A stretch of 64,000 nt of DNA, taken from positions 62,001-126,000 of the forward strand of contig NZ_JAPSLH010000010.1 in the NCBI RefSeq assembly GCF_031180965.1. Direction: 5' to 3'. Position 1 is the first letter of the stretch, and each line of letters begins with the position of its first letter. Below the pieces are notes generated by a model that did not search any database, was not told the DNA's origin, and saw nothing but the letters and a program-made list of their open reading frames with translations. The position numbers and the translations under genes were made by a program. Below, in pieces: positions 1 through 8,636 of the stretch. The DNA is from Chelativorans sp. GTDB lineage: Bacteria > Pseudomonadota > Alphaproteobacteria > Rhizobiales > Rhizobiaceae.

Positions 1-4
1 TTTT

Positions 5-214
5 TTGAAGCCGGAAGAGATCAGGAAGCTCGACGCCTATTTCAAGCGCCTCTTCCAGAACCCCTCCTTGCAAGTCAAGGCACGACCCCGCAAGGATGAT
101 TCCTGCGAGCTCTATATCGGCGACGAGTTCCTCGGCATCATCTTCAAGGATGAAGACGAGGGCGAGCTCTCCTACAATTTCTCGATGGCCATTCTGGACG
201 TCGATCTCGACTGA
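5..214 (+). CDS. DUF3126 family protein
   Basis: Small acidic protein of 69 residues that I match from memory to the DUF3126 family of Hyphomicrobiales. The conserved core is visible: KPEEIRKL at the N-terminus, a basic stretch around RPRKDD, then YIGDEFLG and GELSYNFSMAILD near the end. The frame opens with TTG at the very left edge of the window and begins where family members normally begin, so the gene is probably complete, but an upstream start just outside cannot be excluded. Function is unknown. It converges with the hypothetical membrane protein gene, with only three bases between them. Confidence 0.75.
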   Translation: MKPEEIRKLDAYFKRLFQNPSLQVKARPRKDDSCELYIGDEFLGIIFKDEDEGELSYNFSMAILDVDLD

Positions 215-217
215 CCC

Positions 218-931
218 TCAGCCCTCGCCCTGCAGGAAGGCGGTGGTCTTGCCCCAGATCGCCGCATCGAGAGCCTGCCACTCGCTGAGCAGCGCTTCCG
301 GGAAGCGGTAGGAGAGGGTGGTCTCTGCGGAAATGAATATGTCGCGGTCGCAGGAGGCGAGTGCCGTCCGCGCTATCTCGCCGGCAAGGCAGCGCGCCAC
401 GAAAGGCGCATTTCCCGGCCGTTCGCCTACTGCCAGAAGCTCGCCGGCATACCCTGAATCCTCGCGGAATCGATAGAGCTTCAGCCCTGCAGGCCCGTCG
501 GCGGGCTCGGCTTGCAGGAGACCGCGATAGATCGGCTCAAGCCTGCCGCTCATGTCGCGCGAGAGCATCCGCGGCTCCAGCGTGAGGAAGATGATGCTCT
601 TCGCGCCGTCCGAATTGTTGAAGGCCTCCTCGGCCTCGGCGGTATAGCCCTCCAGCTCCGGCCAGCGCAGGTAGAGGTCGAGCCGCGGCTGGACGCCGTC
701 GCGCCGCGCTTCCTCGAAACGGATGGCGTTTTCCGGCACTACGAACACGTCGTTGCCGATGACGATTTCCCGCTCGGTCGCCGAGGCGCTGTGGCCGCTG
801 TCGAGGATCATGGCGCCGAGCCAGACCGCCGCCACGGTGATGCCGAGGGAAAGGAGCGCGAAGGCCGTGCAGAGCGCGCCGAGATGGCCGAGCGGCGATA
901 CGCGCGTTGCCTGGTAGTTCGCGAAATTCAT
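218..931 (-). CDS. hypothetical membrane-anchored protein
   Basis: Protein of 237 residues with one long hydrophobic segment near residues 13-42, followed by a mainly soluble domain, so it is probably anchored in the inner membrane with the bulk in the periplasm. The domain contains EIVIGNDVFVVPENAIRFEEA and ends in a region with two cysteines (CLAGEIA, CDRDIF) that could form a disulfide. I recognise no enzyme motif. The frame is open to 1039, but the ATG at 931 was chosen because the extra N-terminal part is arginine-rich and looks like read-through of the promoter region, while 931 places the membrane segment at the usual distance. Divergent from the carbonic anhydrase gene. Confidence 0.6.
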   Translation of the reverse strand: MNFANYQATRVSPLGHLGALCTAFALLSLGITVAAVWLGAMILDSGHSASATEREIVIGNDVFVVPENAIRFEEARRDGVQPRLDLYLRWPELEGYTAEAEEAFNNSDGAKSIIFLTLEPRMLSRDMSGRLEPIYRGLLQAEPADGPAGLKLYRFREDSGYAGELLAVGERPGNAPFVARCLAGEIARTALASCDRDIFISAETTLSYRFPEALLSEWQALDAAIWGKTTAFLQGEG

Positions 932-1094
932 CGCCTGTGTGCGAGCCTGCACGATACGCCTCGAAATCCGAATCCGTGCACAACACGGAGTGCGACGACC
1001 TTGGCGCGCCAGGGTAAATGAAGCGTGAACTTGACCCACTTGCGTGCGTGAACCCCTGCACTTTAACTAGGGGGGCAGTTCGAGGAGGATTCTG

Positions 1095-1631
1095 ATGCCG
1101 GTCTTTGCGCTCGATGGAGAGAGCCCCCAATTTGCCGACTCCGAGACGGGATGGGTCGCGCCCGACGCCATGCTCGTCGGCAAGCTGATCATCGGCCGGG
1201 ACGTAGGGATCTGGTTCGGCGCCGTACTGCGCGGCGACAATGAGCCCATCGCCATCGGCGATGAAAGCAATGTGCAGGAGCATACGGTGATGCACACCGA
1301 TCCGGGCTTCCCGCTCACGGTCGGGCGCGGCTGCACCATAGGACATCGCGCCATCCTGCATGGCTGCACGATCGGCGACAACACGCTCATCGGCATGGGC
1401 GCCACCGTGCTGAATGGGGCTCGCATCGGCAATGGCTGCCTTATCGGCGCAGGAGCGCTGGTGACCGAGGGAAAGAGCTTTCCCGACCGGTCGCTGATCG
1501 TCGGCACGCCCGCCAAACTGGTGCGCGAACTTGACGACGAGGCTGTGGCGCGGCTGCGCGCTTCCGCTACGCGCTATGTCGAGAATGCCAGGCGATTCCG
1601 CCGCGGCTTGGCGCCGGCCGAGCGCATCTGA
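1095..1631 (+). CDS. gamma carbonic anhydrase family protein
   Basis: Left-handed beta-helix protein of 178 residues of the gamma carbonic anhydrase/YrdA/PaaY group. Hexapeptide repeats run through the middle (IGRDVGIWFGAVLRGD, GCTIGHRAILHGCTIGDNTLIGMGATVLNG). Metal-ligand histidines are placed as in the family (HTVMH, then GHRAILHG). VGTPAKLVREL near the C-terminus is also typical. Family members bind zinc or iron as trimers; true carbonic anhydrase activity varies, so hydration of carbon dioxide is probable rather than shown. A purine-rich site (cgaggagg) lies just before the ATG. Confidence 0.85.
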   Translation: MPVFALDGESPQFADSETGWVAPDAMLVGKLIIGRDVGIWFGAVLRGDNEPIAIGDESNVQEHTVMHTDPGFPLTVGRGCTIGHRAILHGCTIGDNTLIGMGATVLNGARIGNGCLIGAGALVTEGKSFPDRSLIVGTPAKLVRELDDEAVARLRASATRYVENARRFRRGLAPAERI

Positions 1632-1647
1632 TCCGACAGTGCAACGG

Positions 1648-1686
1648 AAAAAAGCGGAGCCGACCCCTGGGGAAGGGGCCGGCTCC
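1648..1686 (-). terminator. Rho-independent terminator of the cysteine peptidase gene
   Basis: Strong GC-rich inverted repeat with arms at 1656-1667 and 1674-1686 (ggagccg... /...cggctcc). On the minus strand the stem is followed by GC and then six T residues. It lies about 50 bases after the stop of the minus-strand peptidase gene and also separates it from the convergent carbonic anhydrase gene. Confidence 0.75.
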
Positions 1687-1738
1687 TAACCCGGTCGTGG
1701 GGACGGGGAGGTGGGGACTCGACCGGGTTTTCGAAGGC

Positions 1739-2353
1739 TCAGCGGCTCGACGAGACGCTGCCCACAGCCGTGGCGCGGCCGTCGGAGATAGACACCCAGC
1801 GGGCGGGATCGCGCGTCGACTGGCGCTTCAGATACTGGTACTGGGTCTCCGACCAGGGCAGGATCAGCGACTCCATGTTGTCGAGGACGAAGTCGCCCAT
1901 GCTGGTGTTGACGGTCAGTACCGCGTGGCCGTTGCCGTTCGGCTGCCGGACGACGGTGATCAGCAGGTTGCCGGCCGGGACACCGGCCTTTATGAGCAGC
2001 CGCCGCTTCTCCAGCACATAGTCTTCGCAATCGCCGTAGATGTCCGGGTAGGACCAGTATTCCTCGATGCCCCAGCGCTCGGCGTCCGTGGTCGGCATCA
2101 CACTCGTGTTGACCGTGTTGTTGACCTCGACAAGAACCGCCCAGAGTTCGCGCGTAAGGTCGATCGGCGCCCGGGCGGCCTCTTCGTTTCTGCATTCGGC
2201 CGGATCGCGCAGACAAAGTTCGTAGTGGCCGATCGGCTGCGAGGTCCGGCTGCCTGTGGGCATGAAATCGCCCGCGGAATGGGCGTTGGCCGTCAAGAAA
2301 CCGAGCAGTACCGCGATCGCCGCGAAAAGCGGCATCCCCTTGTCGAACCGCAT
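1739..2353 (-). CDS. transglutaminase-like cysteine peptidase (BTLCP, Peptidase C93)
   Basis: Protein of 204 residues with a signal peptide (hydrophobic residues 8-22, ANAHSA cleavage region), so it is exported. The catalytic triad of the bacterial transglutaminase-like cysteine proteinase family is visible: Cys109 in GDCEDY, His143 in NGHAVL and Asp158 in DFVLDN. LapG, the c-di-GMP-controlled adhesin protease of Pseudomonas, belongs to the same family, but no LapD or large adhesin gene lies here, so substrate and control are unknown. It lies downstream of the double PilZ gene on the same strand, 241 bases apart, in an AT-rich gap that probably carries its own promoter. Confidence in family is high, in role low. 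Confidence 0.85.
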   Translation of the reverse strand: MRFDKGMPLFAAIAVLLGFLTANAHSAGDFMPTGSRTSQPIGHYELCLRDPAECRNEEAARAPIDLTRELWAVLVEVNNTVNTSVMPTTDAERWGIEEYWSYPDIYGDCEDYVLEKRRLLIKAGVPAGNLLITVVRQPNGNGHAVLTVNTSMGDFVLDNMESLILPWSETQYQYLKRQSTRDPARWVSISDGRATAVGSVSSSR

Positions 2354-2594
2354 TATTCGTCTCCCCGTTATGAGGAGACTATGACAGGTCCCGATTTATT
2401 CCGCGCAAAAAGGCGAAGTAGAAATCAGATCAATATTGAAACTAGTTGGAAACAACTATGTATAAATTTGTTAATGACGAAGTTGTAGTTCGTTAATCAT
2501 GATTTTCAACCTGCCGCAAACCATGCGTTGCGCCCAGTGCGCCGCGCGGATTGCCGCGGCGAGAGGGAAGTGCCTGTGGGAAGACGCTTTGGGG

Positions 2595-3203
2595 TCAGTC
2601 GAATTCCAGAAGCAGCGCTGCCTGCTCCTGGAGCACGGAAAATTCCAGTGCGAAGCCGTAGTCGAAATGACGCACGACATTGCCGCGCAGGCTGCCGAGG
2701 AACACCGTCGTTCCCATCGGCGGCTTGACGGCCGTTTCCACTGCAGCGCCCGACGACGAGAGATCAACGATACGGCAGGGGTGCTCGACCTCGCCCGGCA
2801 GGCGTATCGTGCTGACGGGATTGCCCGGCGTGATGCGCTCGTGCCGGCGGTCTTCCGGCAAGCCCAGCTCGTGCCGGTTGGCCAGCCAGGTCAGCTGCGC
2901 CGCAAGCCTGTCCCGCTTGCGTTCGGAGGCGGTAAGCGTGAGGGCAAAGCCGTCTTCGAAGATGCGCGCGATGCGTCCCTCGATTCGGCCGATATGGTCG
3001 AGATAGGCGACCACCCGCTCCTCCGGCCGGCCGATCCGCTCCGCTTTGAGCGCCACGTTGCCCGGCGACATGTCGATGACGCGGCAGGGATGTTCCGAAC
3101 GGTCCTGCAGCATATAGCGGCCGGAAAGGTTGACTTTTACGCGCTGAAAGCTCCGCCTTTCGACGCGCAGGGACATCGGGTTCGGCGCCATTGCCATCGT
3201 CAT
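2595..3203 (-). CDS. tandem PilZ domain protein (c-di-GMP effector)
   Basis: Protein of 202 residues made of two PilZ domains. The N-terminal one has RRSFQR (residues 16-21) and DMSPGN (44-49): the RxxxR half of the c-di-GMP motif is present but the final Gly of DxSxxG is Asn. The C-terminal one has RRHER (119-123) and a full DLSSSG (147-152). PilZ domains bind c-di-GMP, so this is a likely soluble receptor in which the second domain should bind best. There is no membrane segment or output domain. It follows the PAS_5 gene by 72 bases on the same strand, which suggests one transcript. Confidence 0.85.
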   Translation of the reverse strand: MTMAMAPNPMSLRVERRSFQRVKVNLSGRYMLQDRSEHPCRVIDMSPGNVALKAERIGRPEERVVAYLDHIGRIEGRIARIFEDGFALTLTASERKRDRLAAQLTWLANRHELGLPEDRRHERITPGNPVSTIRLPGEVEHPCRIVDLSSSGAAVETAVKPPMGTTVFLGSLRGNVVRHFDYGFALEFSVLQEQAALLLEFD

Positions 3204-3275
3204 AGTCCTTCCGGCAGCCGCCGGGAAATCGGCCGGAACGCTAGGCCTGATCCGTTAAGAACGGGTAATCTACCG

Positions 3276-3908
3276 CTATTCGCGCCGGCCGCCATCAAAG
3301 ACGACGAGATGGCGGATACGCCGGCCATTGCCGGCGAGCGCTTCTCCGGGCGCCCCGCCGTCCTCGAAGAGCGGCGGGACGGCGACCTTCGGGCGGCTCC
3401 GCAACATCACCGGCTCCCGGTCGGGGTCGATGACCCGGAAGCCCTCCAAATGGTTCTGTAGGATCGGATCGGCGCCGAGCCAATATGGTTTGGCAGCCGG
3501 CAGGATCGTGCCAAGGGCGTGCGGGCGTTCTCCGCCCCCGTCGAGTGGCAGGATGACAAGCTCGAAGGGGTTGCTGCGTCCCTCGCGACTGACGCCTTCG
3601 AAGTTGACGGCGACGACCGACTGGTCGTCGAGGGCGGATTCAACCAGCCGGCCAAGGACCTTCTGGTCATTCTCCGCCCAAAGCGATGCGAAGGAATGGC
3701 CCTTCAGCTCCTTGCCGTAGCTCGAACAAATGCGCGTGCCGGCAAGGCGGAACACCGCTCGACGGCGGGCGTCCTGCTCCAGGATGAAGGTGTCGGCCAG
3801 GAGCGCCTTGATCTCGGCAGGCTCGATTTCCATCCGCCGGGGTGCGGCCCGGCTTCCGCGCAGCCTGTTCCAATACAGGAACAATGCCATCGAACCGTCC
3901 TGAATCAT
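3276..3908 (-). CDS. PAS domain protein (PAS_5 family)
   Basis: Protein of about 210 residues of the PAS_5 type common in Hyphomicrobiales. Family signatures are MALFLYWNRLRGSRAAP at the start, then PAEIKALLADTFILE, then FRLAGTRICSSYGKELKGHSFASLW. It is a single PAS-like sensor module without kinase or cyclase output. The frame is open to 4025, but the ATG at 3908 was chosen because family members start a few residues before the ALFxYWN motif. Next to the double PilZ gene, so a role in the same signalling pathway is plausible but unproven. Confidence 0.75.
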   Translation of the reverse strand: MIQDGSMALFLYWNRLRGSRAAPRRMEIEPAEIKALLADTFILEQDARRRAVFRLAGTRICSSYGKELKGHSFASLWAENDQKVLGRLVESALDDQSVVAVNFEGVSREGRSNPFELVILPLDGGGERPHALGTILPAAKPYWLGADPILQNHLEGFRVIDPDREPVMLRSRPKVAVPPLFEDGGAPGEALAGNGRRIRHLVVFDGGRRE

Positions 3909-4255
3909 GCCGCCTGTCTCGTTTTGAAAATCGGTTCCTGTCCCAAAGGCGAACAAGAGCAGCGCTCCCGGTACCTCATTGCAGGACAAGCAGGATGCGT
4001 GCCAGCCCCGCCGGCGGTTGTTCACTGGAGGGATTTGTTAGGGTTAACCAAGGGTAAATGCCGGAAATCAGGCATTTTCTGGCTCTGTGAGGCCTGCTGC
4101 GGGGCGGAAGGTCGCCCGGGCTGGCACACCCCTTGCTTAGCTTAGGACGGGACCAGGGGGCTCGACCAAAGAAGCCGTTCGGCGGAAACGCTGGGCGGCT
4201 TCTGTTTTTCGGCTATCTCTGTTAGGGCATTTTCGACCATCACCATATCTAGCCC
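3909..4255. other. intergenic region between PAS and rhomboid genes
   Basis: About 350 bases between divergent genes, so promoters for both are expected here. A GGTTAACC core at 4042-4049 is followed by TAAA at 4055-4058. This resembles one degenerate copy of the CtrA box TTAA-N7-TTAA with one mismatch, which is weak evidence. No ORF with recognisable content was seen. Confidence 0.3.
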
Positions 4256-4990
4256 ATGACAGACAGCGCCACTGAAGAGGATCCGCGATCCGAGGAGGAG
4301 CGGCCGCGCCGAGAGCCGGTGTTCAACCTGGCGGGCGTGGTGACCGTTCTGATCGTGCTGTGCACTGCCATCCACCTGATGCGAGGCTACCTGCTCGGCC
4401 CGCAGGCAGACGACCGGCTGCTCCTGCATTTCGCCTTCCTCCCGATTCGCTATACCGGCAACTTTCCCTTCGACATCTACGCCCTGATCAGCACGGTCAC
4501 CTATTCCTTCCTGCATGGCAGCCTGGCGCATTTGGCCGTGAATATGGTCGCGCTGGCGGCGTTCGGGTCGCCGCTTGCGAATCGGATCGGGACGGCGCGC
4601 TTTCTCCTCTTCTGGGCCGCAGCCACGCTGGCTTCCGCTTTGCTGCATTTTGCGGTCTATTCGGGCGATGCGATGCCGCTCATCGGCGCGTCGGGTGCCG
4701 TATCGGGTATGTGGGGCGCGGCTGCCCGGTTCGACTTCCGGGTCGACCGCCGGGCGGAAAAGCCCGGCTTCGCCGGTCCGGTTCAGCCGCTTCAGGCGGT
4801 CTTCAGGTCGCGCATGGCGCTCCTCTTCATCGGCACGTGGTTCGTGGCCAACATCGCCGTCGGCCTCGCATCTGGGAGCGGCGGCGGGCCGCTCATAGCT
4901 TGGGTGGCGCATATCGGCGGCTTCGTCTTCGGCCTCTTGGCGATCCCGCTTTTCGACCGGAGGCAGCCCGCTCCTGAAGCTGCAGGCTGA
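4256..4990 (+). CDS. rhomboid family intramembrane serine protease
   Basis: Polytopic membrane protein of 244 residues with an acidic cytoplasmic N-terminus (about 22 residues) and roughly six hydrophobic segments. Rhomboid signatures are in order: His87 in FLHG, Asn96 in HLAVNMV, catalytic Ser146 in GASGAVSG, and His219 in AHIGGFVFG completing the Ser-His dyad. The family cleaves transmembrane substrates within the lipid bilayer; the substrate here is unknown. A separate small CBS gene follows about 80 bases downstream. Confidence 0.88.
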   Translation: MTDSATEEDPRSEEERPRREPVFNLAGVVTVLIVLCTAIHLMRGYLLGPQADDRLLLHFAFLPIRYTGNFPFDIYALISTVTYSFLHGSLAHLAVNMVALAAFGSPLANRIGTARFLLFWAAATLASALLHFAVYSGDAMPLIGASGAVSGMWGAAARFDFRVDRRAEKPGFAGPVQPLQAVFRSRMALLFIGTWFVANIAVGLASGSGGGPLIAWVAHIGGFVFGLLAIPLFDRRQPAPEAAG

Positions 4991-5070
4991 CGCCCGCTTG
5001 CAAAGCAGGCCGGGTGAGCGCAACATCCCAGCGGGGGAGGTTCGGGGGCTGTTGACGCGAGGAGGATCGC

Positions 5071-5502
5071 ATGACTGTCAAGGCCATTCTCGACACGAAG
5101 GGCCGCGAGGTGGTGACAATCGCTGCCGACAAGACGTTGCGGGAGGCCGCCGAGCTTCTCGCCGAGAGGCGGATTGGCGCGGTGGTTGTCATGGACGGGC
5201 AGGGGCACACCGGCGGGATTCTTTCCGAACGCGACATTGTCCGCGCCATTGCCGCCGACGGCCCGGCGGCGCTTGAACGTGCCGTCGGGACGGTCATGAC
5301 CGCGCGCGTGAAGACATGCCGCGAGACCCACACGGTCAACGAAGTGATGCAGATCATGACGCAGGGTCGCTTCCGCCACCTGCCGGTAGAGAAGGACGGG
5401 CGCCTTGCCGGCATCATCTCGATCGGCGACGTGGTCAAGCGCCGCATCGAGGAGGTCGAGCGGGAGGCGGATGAAATCCGTACCTATATCGCCACGGCCT
5501 GA
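5071..5502 (+). CDS. CBS domain protein
   Basis: Small protein of 143 residues consisting of a pair of CBS domains (about residues 8-65 and 74-130), forming a Bateman module that usually binds adenosyl ligands such as AMP, ATP or NAD. Typical blocks are LREAAELLAERRIGAVVVMD, GILSERDIVRAIA, TVNEVMQIMTQGRFRHLPV and LAGIISIGDVVKRRIEE. No catalytic domain is attached. A clear ribosome site (gaggagg-like, 5058-5064) precedes the ATG. Stand-alone proteins of this type are common in alphaproteobacteria; the partner is unknown. Confidence 0.85.
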   Translation: MTVKAILDTKGREVVTIAADKTLREAAELLAERRIGAVVVMDGQGHTGGILSERDIVRAIAADGPAALERAVGTVMTARVKTCRETHTVNEVMQIMTQGRFRHLPVEKDGRLAGIISIGDVVKRRIEEVEREADEIRTYIATA

Positions 5503-5507
5503 CGGGT

Positions 5508-5535
5508 GGAGGCCGCCGGCGGACCGGCAGCCTCC
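5508..5535. terminator. hairpin between convergent CBS and YjhX genes
   Basis: Near-perfect inverted repeat: arms 5508-5519 and 5524-5535 (ggaggc-c-gccgg / ccggc-a-gcctcc), one mismatch, four-base loop. It lies just after the stop of the CBS gene and just after the stop of the oppositely oriented gene, the usual place for a shared terminator. The T tract is poor on both strands, so it may be weak or Rho-dependent. Confidence 0.45.
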
Positions 5536-5541
5536 TTCAGG

Positions 5542-5799
5542 TCACCGGTTGTCCAGCTGTGAGCGGACGAGCTGCAAGCCGCGCCGCGTGATGCGGTACG
5601 GACCGCCCTTCTCCGACGCAATGGCGTGCTTGCGCTTCACCTTGCGGAACATCGCAAGGTCGAGCCCCGGAAACTGCCAGCCGTCCCGGGTGATGCAGGA
5701 AAGTTCGACGATGCGGCCGCGCTCGTCCTTTTCGACGTCGATCCGGCCGCCTTGTGCCAAAATGTGCAAAATGCGCTGTTCGGCGCGCGAGATGTCCAT
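5542..5799 (-). CDS. YjhX family toxin-like protein (UPF0386)
   Basis: Protein of 85 residues that matches E. coli YjhX from memory along its length: SRAEQRILHILAQGGRI at the start, a central C-TRDGW region, LAMFRKVKRK, then PYRITRRGL and the C-terminal VRSQLDNR. The fold is winged-helix-like. YjhX has been described as the toxin of a pair with the acetyltransferase YjhQ; no adjacent partner is seen, although two GNAT genes lie 1.8-2.7 kb away beyond gatB. In alphaproteobacteria the family is often found alone, so toxicity is not assured. Start chosen at the internal ATG matching the family. Confidence 0.8.
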   Translation of the reverse strand: MDISRAEQRILHILAQGGRIDVEKDERGRIVELSCITRDGWQFPGLDLAMFRKVKRKHAIASEKGGPYRITRRGLQLVRSQLDNR

Positions 5800-6063
5800 T
5801 TCTGATCCTGGAAAACCTGTGGCGCATGCGCGCCAAACCTATGAGCCGCGCTGCCGGGAAGGCGGCGCGGGGTTCAGGTTCAGCCCTGGCCCGTTCGGGG
5901 CTCAGGGCTTCAGCAGGTCTCCAGCTGGGTAGACATCAAAACTCCGTCTGCGGGGAGCGCTCATAGCGCAGGATGCGGCCGCTTGGAAGGGGCCTTGTGC
6001 TTGCCACACTGGCGCGTTTGTTCTAGCCAAGGCGCAGTTCAATTCCCGCATTTTCGGACGCCA

Positions 6064-7563
6064 ATGACAATCATCGATACGCGCACGCCCGATCCGAAAC
6101 GGCTCATCCCCGGCGCCACCGGCGACTGGGAGGTGATCATCGGCATGGAGATTCATGCCCAGGTGACCTCGCGCGCGAAGCTCTTTTCCGGCGCCTCGAC
6201 CGAGTTCGGCGCGGAGCCCAACTCCAATGTGTCGCTCGTCGACGCGGCCATGCCGGGCATGCTCCCCGTCATCAACGAGGAGTGCGTGAAGCAGGCGATC
6301 CGCACCGGGCTGGGGTTGAAGGCCAAGATCAATCACCGCTCGGTCTTCGACCGCAAGAACTATTTTTATCCTGACCTGCCGCAGGGCTATCAGATCTCAC
6401 AATACAAGCAGCCGATCGTGGGCGAAGGCGTGGTGACGGTCTCCGTCGGGCCCGCCAAGGACGGCAGCTTCGAGCAGATCGAGGTCGGCATCGAGCGTCT
6501 GCACCTGGAGCAGGACGCGGGAAAATCGCTGCACGATCAGCACCCGACCATGTCCTATGTGGATCTGAACCGGTCGGGCGTCGCGCTGATGGAGATCGTG
6601 TCGAAGCCCGACATCCGGTCGGCGGACGAGGCCAAGGCCTTCCTCACGAAGCTGCGCACCATCCTGCGCTATCTCGGCACCTGCGACGGCAATATGGACG
6701 AGGGTTCCATGCGCGCCGACGTCAACGTGTCCGTGCGCCGCCCGGGCGAACCCTTCGGTACGCGCTGCGAGATCAAGAACGTCAATTCCATCCGCTTCGT
6801 CGGCCAGGCCATCGAATCGGAGGCGCGGCGGCAGATCGCCATTCTCGAGGACGGCGGCAGGATCGAGCAGGAGACGCGGCTCTTCGATCCCGGCAAAGGC
6901 GAGACGCGTTCCATGCGGTCAAAGGAAGAGGCGCATGACTATCGCTATTTCCCGGATCCGGATCTCGTGCCGCTCGTCTTCGACCAGGCCTATGTGGATG
7001 CACTCGCCGCCGAGCTGCCGGAACTGCCGGACGCCAAGAAGGCCCGGTTCATCGAAAGTTTCGGCCTGTCGGAATACGACGCCTCGGTGCTCGTCGCCGA
7101 GAAGGCCACGGCCGACTACTTCGAAAGGCTTGCCGCCGGCCGCGACGGCAAGACGGCGGCGAACTGGGTCATTAACGACCTTCTGGGCGCCTTGAACAGG
7201 ACCGGCAAGGCGATCGAGGAAACGCCTGTTTCGCCGGATCAACTGGGCGCCATCATCGACCTCATCAAGGATGGGACGATCTCCGGCAAGATCGCCAAGG
7301 ACCTGTTCGAGATCGTCTGGAACGAGGGAGGCGATCCGAACCGCATCGTTGAGGAGCGCGGCCTGAAGCAGGTGACCGACACCGGCGCCATCGAGAAGGC
7401 GGTGGACGAGGTGATCGCCGCCAATCCGGACAAGGTCGAGCAGGCCAGGGCCAAACCCACGCTTGCCGGCTGGTTCGTCGGCCAGGTGATGAAGGCCACC
7501 GGGGGCAAGGCCAACCCGCAGGCGGTGAACGCGTTGGTGAAAGCAAAGCTCGGGATCGAATGA
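6064..7563 (+). CDS. gatB: Asp-tRNA(Asn)/Glu-tRNA(Gln) amidotransferase subunit B
   Basis: Subunit B of the GatCAB amidotransferase (499 residues), which phosphorylates and amidates Glu-tRNA(Gln) or Asp-tRNA(Asn) with ammonia supplied by GatA. Conserved blocks include [12 protein letters not shown], the kinase-core region [16 protein letters not shown] and [29 protein letters not shown], and the YqeY/GatB tail ending in [17 protein letters not shown]. The start at 6064 was chosen because family members begin shortly before DWEVIIG; the frame upstream has no support. gatA and gatC are not in the window. The stop overlaps the ATG of the next acetyltransferase gene by four bases (ATGA), indicating coupled translation. 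Confidence 0.95.
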   Translation: MTIIDTRTPDPKRLIPGATGDWEVIIGMEIHAQVTSRAKLFSGASTEFGAEPNSNVSLVDAAMPGMLPVINEECVKQAIRTGLGLKAKINHRSVFDRKNYFYPDLPQGYQISQYKQPIVGEGVVTVSVGPAKDGSFEQIEVGIERLHLEQDAGKSLHDQHPTMSYVDLNRSGVALMEIVSKPDIRSADEAKAFLTKLRTILRYLGTCDGNMDEGSMRADVNVSVRRPGEPFGTRCEIKNVNSIRFVGQAIESEARRQIAILEDGGRIEQETRLFDPGKGETRSMRSKEEAHDYRYFPDPDLVPLVFDQAYVDALAAELPELPDAKKARFIESFGLSEYDASVLVAEKATADYFERLAAGRDGKTAANWVINDLLGALNRTGKAIEETPVSPDQLGAIIDLIKDGTISGKIAKDLFEIVWNEGGDPNRIVEERGLKQVTDTGAIEKAVDEVIAANPDKVEQARAKPTLAGWFVGQVMKATGGKANPQAVNALVKAKLGIE

Positions 7564-8075
7564 GCGCGGGCCCGGATGCCTTCTTCATCCGCAGCGCCAT
7601 GCGCTCGGACCTCGATGCCGTCCGCAGCCTCCTGGTCGAAACCTGGCACGACACCTATGACGCGCTGATCGGCCGCGAAAAGGTGACGGAGATCACCCAT
7701 TCCTGGCATTCTGTCCCGGCGCTTGCAGCGCGGCTGGAGCGCGCCCGTTCCGAGTTCATCGTCGCCGATAATGGCGGGCAGATCGCTGGCATGGCCTATG
7801 CGGAAGCCAGCAAGGACGGCAGGACCGTACTTTTGCGCCAACTCTATGTCCTTCCTTCGATGCAGCGGCAGGGCATCGGCAGCCAACTCCTGAACGAGAT
7901 CGCCGATTGCTATCCGGAAGCACGGCGCGTCGTCGTCGAGGTGGAGGAAAAGAACGAGCGGGCGATCGCCTTCTATCGTGCCCACGGTTTCTGGGAGAGC
8001 GAGAGGAGGGCCGATCCGCTGGGGCATGAGGTCGTCGTCTATCAGCGCGCCGCAGCGGTATGGAGCGGCTTGTGA
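7560..8075 (+). CDS. GNAT family N-acetyltransferase
   Basis: Protein of 171 residues of the Gcn5-related acetyltransferase fold. The acetyl-CoA binding motif A is visible as [23 protein letters not shown] (about residues 91-113), followed by [21 protein letters not shown], the usual N-x-x-A-x-x-F-Y motif. Substrate unknown. It overlaps the stop of gatB by four bases and its own end overlaps the next acetyltransferase gene by 16 bases, so gatB and both acetyltransferases form one operon. Confidence 0.85.
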   Translation: MSAGPDAFFIRSAMRSDLDAVRSLLVETWHDTYDALIGREKVTEITHSWHSVPALAARLERARSEFIVADNGGQIAGMAYAEASKDGRTVLLRQLYVLPSMQRQGIGSQLLNEIADCYPEARRVVVEVEEKNERAIAFYRAHGFWESERRADPLGHEVVVYQRAAAVWSGL

Positions 8076-8548
8076 CGGAAGTAGGCGCGGGAGAGCTTCT
8101 GATCCGCGCGGCGCGGCGCGAGGACCTTCCCTTCCTTGTTGCGATGTTTGCGGCCGATGCTCTCGGCGGCCACGGCGATACCATCGACGACGATGCGGCC
8201 GGCGACTATCTGCAGGCTTTCGAGCGCATCGAAGGGAGCGCCAATGACAGGCTCTATGTGGCGGAACTGGGAGGCGAGGTGGTGGGGACCTTCCAGACCA
8301 CCTTGATCACTTCGCTGAGTGCGCGCGGCGCTACCAACATGACCATAGAGGCGGTGCAGACCCGGCCTGACATGCGCGGCCGTGGCATTGGCGCGGCCAT
8401 GATCCGCTATGCGGTCGAACGGGCGCGCGAGGCCGGCGCGCGGCAGGTGCAGCTTACCTCGAACCTCGCCCGCGTCGATGCGCACCGCTTCTACGAGCGG
8501 CTTGGCTTTGCGAAGAGTCACGCAGGTTTCAAGATGAAGCTTCGATGA
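8060..8548 (+). CDS. GNAT family N-acetyltransferase
   Basis: Protein of 162 residues with the GNAT fold: IEAVQTRPDMRGRGIGAAMIRYAVERAREAG is motif A (RGRGIG binds the CoA pyrophosphate), and VDAHRFYERLGF is the C-terminal motif B. Substrate unknown. The ATG at 8060 lies inside the last codons of the preceding acetyltransferase gene; a GTG at 8072 is an alternative start. The two neighbours are not close copies of each other, so this is not a recent tandem duplication. Confidence 0.83.
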   Translation: MERLVTEVGAGELLIRAARREDLPFLVAMFAADALGGHGDTIDDDAAGDYLQAFERIEGSANDRLYVAELGGEVVGTFQTTLITSLSARGATNMTIEAVQTRPDMRGRGIGAAMIRYAVERAREAGARQVQLTSNLARVDAHRFYERLGFAKSHAGFKMKLR

Positions 8549-8636
8549 GCGGCGAAAACGCGCGCGGCCCTTGCGTTCGAGCGGCGGCATCGCCATAACC
8601 CGGGCCAACGGCAGAGCCTTGCCGAATGAGGATGCC

